Below, piece by piece: positions 14,600 through 18,729 of a stretch of 18,729 nucleotides of DNA (positions are counted from its first letter, which is position 1; each line of letters begins with the position of its first letter). The notes under the pieces are model-generated. The model saw nothing but the letters and a program-made list of their open reading frames with translations. It did not search any database and had not been told where the DNA came from. Both the position numbers and the translations under genes were made by a program. The stretch is from Acidobacteriota bacterium (lineage in GTDB: Bacteria; Acidobacteriota; Terriglobia; Terriglobales; Acidobacteriaceae): the NCBI GenBank assembly GCA_021851625.1, contig JAJZCX010000003.1:1-18729 (forward strand), read 5' to 3'.

Positions 14600-16072
14600 A
14601 TGCGTATCCATGCAAATTCTGCAATTTCTTTGCACACGGCGTCCAGGCGCTTGATTAGGTTTGGGCATTCTGCAACTGCATGCAGTGTGTTGCTATTTGC
14701 AGGTTTGCTGAGTGCCTGCGGCGGCGGCATGGCTCCCGGCGGCGTCCAAACACCGTCCGCGGCAACCACACCTGTACAGGTGAATCTTGGGGACTCGCCT
14801 GCGGACTGGATGCTGGCCTTTTCCATGAACATTACATCCATGACGCTTACTGGCAATTCCGGTCCCGTCAATGTGGTTTCCACTCCTGTGCCGATGGAGA
14901 TGATGCGTACCATGGGGGCCATGCAGCCGCTGTCCATGATCGCAGTGCCGCAGGGTACTTACACTGGCGCAACGATCACGATTGGTTCGGCAACCGTGAT
15001 GTATGTTGATCCGGTGTCGAAGGCGCTCACGCAGCAGACCCTCTCCGGCCCTATGCTCAGCACGATTGCTTTTAACGCGCCTATCACCGCTGGGACGACA
15101 CCCATGGCAATGAATTTTGATCTTGATCTTGCAGCATCCGTCAGCGGTCAAGCCGGAGCACTGAACATGAATCCGGTGTTTCACATGTCGTCTGCCCTTC
15201 AAGGCTCTGGCAATCCAGCCAGTTATTCTGATGGCGGAGTCCAGCAAATGATGGGCGTCGTTTCCTCCACTACGGGCAGTTCCTTCGCCATGACCTCCAT
15301 GCAGGCTGCGCAGGCACTTACATTCATGACAAATGCCTCGACGATCTTTAGCGGCACAGGCATGAGTTCCATGGGTTCGATGAGCGCCGGGATGTTGCTG
15401 ATGGTGGATGCTACATTGCAGTCGGATGGTTCGCTGATGGCAACCCATGTGGAGTCCATGATGGGTTCCGGCGGCGCGATGGGCGAAGGGATGCTGACCT
15501 CCGTGACCGGACAGCCTGCGACACAGCTTGCTCTGGTTATGCAGAATGGCGTGGGTACAGGCATGATGGCATCGGATTTCTCAGCAGGAATTACGGTGAA
15601 TCTAAGTCCAAGCACCTCGTATTCGATCGATGCAGAGAGTGTGGATCTAACCCAGGTCCCATTTACGCCGGTCTTCGATGCCAGCCACATCTATGCCGGG
15701 CAAGCCGTCATGCCGGTTAGTGCCAGCGGCATGATGAGCGGTGGCATGGGCGGTTCGATGATGGGTGGAAGCCCAATGGCCGGGTCACTAACAGCGTCTG
15801 CGGTGGAGTTGGAACCCCAAGGTCTCAGCGGCACAAACTCCGCAGCCATTAGCAGCGGAACCACCACCAGCTTTACGCTGACGCTGCCCGCCGACTCAGC
15901 CTTCACAGCGCTGACGGGTGCCTCCACCGTAACGATCTACCCACAGTCGGGAACGAATCTCGCCTCCAGTGCTCCCATAGCAGCCGGTTCCACCGTGCAT
16001 GTCTTTGGGCTGGTGTTCTTCGATGGTGGGCAGTGGAAGATGGTTCCTGCCAGCATCAGCATGGCTGACTAA
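14600..16072 (+). CDS. Methionine-rich lipoprotein (DUF4382/DUF5666-like)
   Basis: A 490-residue predicted lipoprotein of unknown function. The signal peptide ends in a good lipobox, LLSACGGG, with Cys40. Residues about 58-180 resemble DUF4382 (VNLGDSPADWMLAFSMNITS, VPQGTYTGATITIGSATVMY). From about 214 on come two or three DUF5666/OB-like units (MGVVSSTTGSSFAMTS...MLLMVDATLQSDGSLMATHV). By count 44 residues are Met (9%), clustered in MMGSGGAMGEGM (287-298) and MMSGGMGGSMMGGSPM (378-393). Related proteins are usually not Met-rich. ATG at 14600 has AAGGAG 6 bases upstream. It is a monocistronic unit whose 3' end abuts the truncated restriction gene. Domain names come from pattern recognition, not a search. 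Metal binding or oxidant scavenging by Met is speculation. Confidence 0.85.
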   Translation: MRIHANSAISLHTASRRLIRFGHSATACSVLLFAGLLSACGGGMAPGGVQTPSAATTPVQVNLGDSPADWMLAFSMNITSMTLTGNSGPVNVVSTPVPMEMMRTMGAMQPLSMIAVPQGTYTGATITIGSATVMYVDPVSKALTQQTLSGPMLSTIAFNAPITAGTTPMAMNFDLDLAASVSGQAGALNMNPVFHMSSALQGSGNPASYSDGGVQQMMGVVSSTTGSSFAMTSMQAAQALTFMTNASTIFSGTGMSSMGSMSAGMLLMVDATLQSDGSLMATHVESMMGSGGAMGEGMLTSVTGQPATQLALVMQNGVGTGMMASDFSAGITVNLSPSTSYSIDAESVDLTQVPFTPVFDASHIYAGQAVMPVSASGMMSGGMGGSMMGGSPMAGSLTASAVELEPQGLSGTNSAAISSGTTTSFTLTLPADSAFTALTGASTVTIYPQSGTNLASSAPIAAGSTVHVFGLVFFDGGQWKMVPASISMAD

Positions 16073-16284
16073 GATGGATGTCTTTTTCCATAATGCTCTT
16101 GAATCCAGTCCATGATCGGGGTGATGCCCGACAACGGATTCTCCGCCTGTGACCATTTCCTGTTCGGCAGTAAGTGGAGCAAGGCGAGCAAAGATAGTGC
16201 GCTGCGCTCATTTTGTTGCGCTCTGGATAGTCCCAAGGAGTGCAGGATTGATTGTGCGGACTCAATTTTCTTTGTTTTCGTCAT
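16069..16284 (-). pseudogene. Truncated type II restriction endonuclease, BsuBI/PstI family (N-terminal 71 codons)
   Basis: The reading frame starts with ATG at 16284, overlapping the methyltransferase stop by 4 bases (ATGA). It encodes 71 residues. The sequence KIESAQSILHSLGLSRAQ, then QQNERSALSLLALLHLLP, and ITPIMDWIQEHYGK looks like the N-terminal helical domain of BsuBI/PstI-type endonucleases. Known members have about 310-320 residues. Here the family-like sequence stops after EHYGK and a TAG follows four codons later (RHPS). The catalytic domain is missing. The end overlaps the 3' end of the convergent Met-rich lipoprotein gene by 4 bases, which looks like a deletion or recombination junction. 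The remnant should be inactive as a nuclease. Family recognition is from memory. Confidence 0.75.
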
Positions 16285-17771
16285 TGAATCAATTTCCGCA
16301 CCTGTTGATCCGTCATCGTCTGCGCGAATGAGGCTTGGCCGCGTGCCCATTCACCCAGTTCACGCAAGGCACTCTGGTCTGGATACAGCATATTGCGAAG
16401 ATCGGTTGCATTGACCTGTGTATGGCCGTTGAAGCGGCGAAAGGCTTCGTCAACCGCTGATGTATTCAGGTACGCGGCCAGGCCATAGGCGATTGCTTCT
16501 GGCAGTCCATGTTTGTCGATATGAAATACATTCAGGTGGTTTTCAAATCCAAGATAATCATTGCCGGGAAATGCGTCTGGCCTGACCACACTGGCAACAA
16601 TCCGGCGTTTTTCTTCCTTGGACGAAAAACGCCGGACTACTGTATAGAACCCATTCGGATAAAGCCACTTTTTTGTGGATGCATTCATGCAGATCGCATT
16701 GCCGTGCTTGATACCGTCCTTGGGCCAGCAGAGCCTTTGTTCGCGGAAGTGTCCCGGATAAAGCAAGGGGACGGTATGCGGTTTTGGAGATGTTTGGATA
16801 TGCTCCAGAAGGCGAAAATCCACGATTGGCCCGGTCGATACTGTAATTCCTAGGCTGGAAAGTGTCGCACGCACATTTTTGGACAACTCAATTGCCGTAT
16901 GTTCTGAAGAAGTAGGAACATGAATAAATTTTTCTGAGTCTTGCGGAAAAACAATTCGTGAAAATGGATGTTCTTGTGATATTAGATCCGAAAACGTATC
17001 GTCAGTAGAGTGGGAAACAGTGACGGAGCCTTGTTCTCCTCCACATTCCAGGTGGATGATTACATTCTCTTGCAGTACGCCATCTTCTTGAAATGCTTTG
17101 GTTCGAGAAGTAAACAGATGCAGGTGGTGTAGTGCCGCATGTTGCAAAATATATTCACGGAAGGGTCGATAGTAAGGACCATTGCAGAAACTGCGTGGAA
17201 GAATGGCAACCATGTGACCGCCATGTTTCATCAGCGCCAATGACAACGCTACAAATGCCGAATAAAGATTGACGGTTTCAATGCCTGCTTTGCGCAAAAC
17301 AATGCGATGGCTCGAACGGCTGTCAATCTTTTTGTACGGTGGGTTCAGAATTGCGTGCGTGTAGCGTTTGGGAGCCATGATTTGCAGTGCTGCCGCCTCA
17401 ATAAAGTCCTGCGAATTTATATTCCATCGAATCGGCAGATGTTCCGCATAAGTTGTCAATGCTTCGGCAAGATGGTTCCGCAGGTGAGGATCAATTTCAT
17501 AGGTCTCTACATCAGCCTGTTGAAAGAGAAAACCATCCTGCATAGCCCAGCGATCCAAAAATGCGCTGGATAGGGAGCCTACACCTGCACCTGCATCCAA
17601 TAAAACACAGGTTTGTAGTGTGCTGGGCGGAAACAAGGATGACATAAATCGTGCGATGGGCGCTGGCGTCATGTACTGTCCCAATTTCGCGCGATTCGCC
17701 AGCGCAAGTTTTGTCGAGACCGATTTCCGCACAGAGTCCGCTGGTTCGAGCAACTGGATGTGCGCAGGCAT
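16281..17771 (-). CDS. Type II N6-adenine DNA methyltransferase (PstI/BsuBI-like, Eco57I-type fold)
   Basis: A 496-residue gamma-class DNA methyltransferase that transfers a methyl group from SAM to adenine. Motifs appear in the order X (KLGQYMTPAPIARFMSSLFP, 29-48), I (LLDAGAGVGSLSSAF, 57-71) and IV (ILNPPYKK, catalytic NPPY 143-146), followed by a target-recognition region. Length matches M.BsuBI/M.PstI (about 500). ATG at 17771 was chosen over an upstream extension of 94 codons because AAGGA lies 8 bases before it, motif X sits at the expected distance, and the extension would run into the DUF503 gene. Base composition is lower in GC than neighbours (about 41% by count over 16861-17040 versus about 65% in a uvrC sample), a sign of acquisition. 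It is translationally coupled to the truncated endonuclease. CTGCAG specificity is an inference from the family only. Confidence 0.88.
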   Translation of the reverse strand: MPAHIQLLEPADSVRKSVSTKLALANRAKLGQYMTPAPIARFMSSLFPPSTLQTCVLLDAGAGVGSLSSAFLDRWAMQDGFLFQQADVETYEIDPHLRNHLAEALTTYAEHLPIRWNINSQDFIEAAALQIMAPKRYTHAILNPPYKKIDSRSSHRIVLRKAGIETVNLYSAFVALSLALMKHGGHMVAILPRSFCNGPYYRPFREYILQHAALHHLHLFTSRTKAFQEDGVLQENVIIHLECGGEQGSVTVSHSTDDTFSDLISQEHPFSRIVFPQDSEKFIHVPTSSEHTAIELSKNVRATLSSLGITVSTGPIVDFRLLEHIQTSPKPHTVPLLYPGHFREQRLCWPKDGIKHGNAICMNASTKKWLYPNGFYTVVRRFSSKEEKRRIVASVVRPDAFPGNDYLGFENHLNVFHIDKHGLPEAIAYGLAAYLNTSAVDEAFRRFNGHTQVNATDLRNMLYPDQSALRELGEWARGQASFAQTMTDQQVRKLIQ

Positions 17772-17871
17772 GGCCTCTATCCTTGTCAAAACCGTTCGCT
17801 GCTCAAGGAATTCGTTTGCTGCGAACCTTGGCTTACCGCAGTATCGCAGATCGAAGTTGCCTCTGTCCGTG

Positions 17872-18171
17872 CTACTCTTCCGGGAAGAATTCGACAAAAG
17901 CGTCGGTGACGTTGGCACCGTGTTTTTCTGCGATGCGCTGGCAGGTCTCTTCGACCTGTTGCATCTGTCCGCGCAGGTACTCGCGTGAGGCGGAGATGGC
18001 GGCGATGCCGAGTGTGGCCCGCTGCCACAGCACGGACTCATCCAACTCTGCAACGGAGACGTTGAAGCCGCTGCGCAGCCGGTCTTTCAGGCTGCGGACA
18101 CACTGCCGGCGATCCTTCAGCGAGTGCGCCTGCTCCAAGCGCAGCTCGACGGTGAGGACAGCCAAGTGCAT
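17872..18171 (-). CDS. DUF503 family protein (YlxP-like)
   Basis: A 99-residue small cytoplasmic protein with the DUF503 pattern: MHLAVLTVELRL.QAHSLKDRR at the start, then RSLKDRLRSGFNVSVAELDES.LWQRATLGIAAIS, and a helical C-terminus. In Bacilli the homologue YlxP sits in the nusA-infB-rbfA operon and is thought to be linked to ribosome assembly. ATG at 18171 fits the family N-terminus; an in-frame GTG at 18195 is inside a hairpin and less likely. No Shine-Dalgarno is obvious. It lies 45 bases after the IHF/HU gene on the same strand with a perfect hairpin between them, and 100 bases before the methyltransferase start. Biochemical function unknown. Confidence 0.9.
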   Translation of the reverse strand: MHLAVLTVELRLEQAHSLKDRRQCVRSLKDRLRSGFNVSVAELDESVLWQRATLGIAAISASREYLRGQMQQVEETCQRIAEKHGANVTDAFVEFFPEE

Positions 18172-18184
18172 ACAGGACTTTATA

Positions 18185-18207
18185 CTGCAAAGCACTTTGC
18201 TTTGCAG
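18185..18207. repeat. Perfect 10-bp hairpin between the IHF/HU and DUF503 genes
   Basis: CTGCAAAGCA (18185-18194) and TGCTTTGCAG (18198-18207) are exact complements around a 3-base loop. In the minus-strand mRNA the hairpin ends 13 bases before the DUF503 ATG. No T-run follows on that strand, so it is not a standard terminator. It may stabilise, process or modulate translation of the two-gene transcript. Confidence 0.75.
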
Positions 18208-18216
18208 GGGATGATT

Positions 18217-18552
18217 TTATTGTGCCGGGGCATCGGGTCGTGCAGTGGTGCCGGGCAGGGAGGTCGTCTTCGCCTCGTGCGCATTCACCAAGTCACGCAA
18301 GTCTTTGCTGGGCTTGAAGAATGGGATCCGTTTGGCTGGGACATCCACGCGCACGCCGGTCTTGGGGTTACGTCCGATGCGGGCGTTGCGCTGGCGGGTT
18401 CGGAAGCTGCCAAAGCCGCGGATTTCTATCTTGTCGCCAGAGCGCAAAGCACTGATAACAGAGTCGAATACAGTTTCCACGATCGTCTCGGCATCGTGAC
18501 GGGTCAGGTCGCCCAGCTGCATTACTTCAGAAACCAAATCAGATTTGGTCAT
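18217..18552 (-). CDS. IHF/HU family DNA-bending protein (IHF-beta-like)
   Basis: A 111-residue nucleoid-associated protein that binds and bends DNA as a dimer. Seen: the N-terminal helices MTKSDLVSEVMQLGDLTRHD..., the core KIEIRGFGSFRTRQRNARIG, and the beta-arm RNPKTGVRVDVPAKRIPFFK with the intercalating proline (Pro63). SKDLRDLVN closes the fold, followed by a 20-residue Pro/Thr/Ala tail. ATG at 18552 has AGGAG 5 bases upstream; a longer frame to 18582 is unlikely. A promoter-like TTGTAG-N17-TATGTT lies just upstream. The core resembles IHF-beta more than HU, but the alpha partner is not in the window. Confidence 0.93.
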   Translation of the reverse strand: MTKSDLVSEVMQLGDLTRHDAETIVETVFDSVISALRSGDKIEIRGFGSFRTRQRNARIGRNPKTGVRVDVPAKRIPFFKPSKDLRDLVNAHEAKTTSLPGTTARPDAPAQ

Positions 18553-18570
18553 GCCCGCTCCTCTGCTATG

Positions 18571-18599
18571 AACATACAACAACTGGAGAAAAGCTACAA
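18571..18599 (-). promoter_or_regulatory. Sigma70-like promoter of the IHF/HU gene
   Basis: On the minus strand TTGTAG (18594-18599) and TATGTT (18571-18576) are spaced exactly 17 bp. The predicted start gives a leader of roughly 12-15 bases that still holds the GAGGAG ribosome binding site. A tract rich in T and C lies within the spacer. Confidence 0.45.
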
Positions 18600-18645
18600 C
18601 CTCAAGAAAGCAAAAGGTGTTAAGTTTGCAAATTCCCGCCGTGCT

Positions 18646-18729
18646 CTAACGCCACATCGTATAGAAGCCGGGGGCCTGGTCGAGCAGCGTCTCCGGGCTG
18701 GGCAGCAGGGATTTTGAATCGGCACCAAG
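18646..18729 (-). CDS. C-terminal 27 codons of an upstream gene (possibly signal peptide peptidase SppA)
   Basis: An open frame enters from the right edge and ends at TAG (18646-18648). It reads LGADSKSLLPSPETLLDQAPG and ends FYTMWR. The tail (ETLLDQAPGFYTMW) reads like a real protein end, and a gap with a promoter separates it from the IHF/HU gene. SppA is a guess from a remembered acidobacterial neighbourhood and a vague similarity of the tail; 27 residues do not allow a firm identification. Confidence 0.45.
   Translation of the reverse strand, partial: LGADSKSLLPSPETLLDQAPGFYTMWR

Noticed and set aside
17772..18053. 94-codon N-terminal extension of the methyltransferase
   Set aside because: It overlaps the DUF503 gene, is Ser/Pro/Arg-rich shadow sequence, and the ATG at 17771 has a good AAGGA and family-like N-terminus.

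Overview
The window looks like a chromosomal segment from an acidobacterium (Acidobacteriota, most likely the Terriglobia/Acidobacteriaceae group). This assignment is inferred from the style of the secreted proteins (sedolisin with Ig-like repeats, DUF4382/DUF5666-like lipoprotein), a palindromic intergenic repeat of the kind common in these genomes, and moderate-to-high GC in the core genes. It was not confirmed by any search. Most genes are housekeeping and cell-envelope genes in small operons; accessory or decaying DNA lies between them.

Layout. 1-1194 (minus): the 5' part of uppS (runs off the left edge), preceded by a zinc-ribbon/XRE regulator. 1195-1543: regulatory gap with a minus-strand promoter carrying two TTGACA boxes 20 bp apart and a perfect 17-bp hairpin. 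1544-4642 (plus): a large secreted S53 (sedolisin) peptidase with two Ig-like repeats and an unusual membrane-spanning C-terminus, followed by a strong terminator. 4696-6193 (minus): hemQ-nth operon, divergent from a DedA-family membrane protein (6287-6928, plus). 7045-7850 (minus): a decayed gene for a secreted multidomain protein (nonsense codon, frameshift, lost 5' end), next to a very AT-rich stretch. 8114-8914 (minus): OmpA/Pal-like lipoprotein. 8915-9428: long gap with a REP-like palindrome. 9429-11330 (plus): uvrC, whose stop codon overlaps that of glgA, the last gene of a minus-strand rbfA-nrnA-glgA cluster (11327-14340). 14600-16072 (plus): a methionine-rich lipoprotein. 16069-17771 (minus): remnant of a PstI/BsuBI-like type II restriction-modification system, with an apparently intact N6-adenine methyltransferase followed by an endonuclease gene cut to 71 codons. 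17872-18729 (minus): DUF503 protein, an IHF/HU protein, and the last 27 codons of another gene.

How the genes work together. UppS makes undecaprenyl diphosphate, and DedA-family proteins include undecaprenyl-phosphate flippases, so two distant genes touch the same lipid carrier cycle. nth and uvrC are DNA repair genes. rbfA, nrnA and perhaps DUF503 belong to the ribosome-maturation/RNA-turnover neighbourhood often found near infB, which is absent here. The most notable accessory feature is the broken restriction-modification system, now probably an orphan methyltransferase. I found no convincing entirely new multi-gene system. The strongest leads are the R-M deletion scar, the Met-rich lipoprotein, the split C-terminal domain of the S53 protease and several well-formed regulatory dyads.
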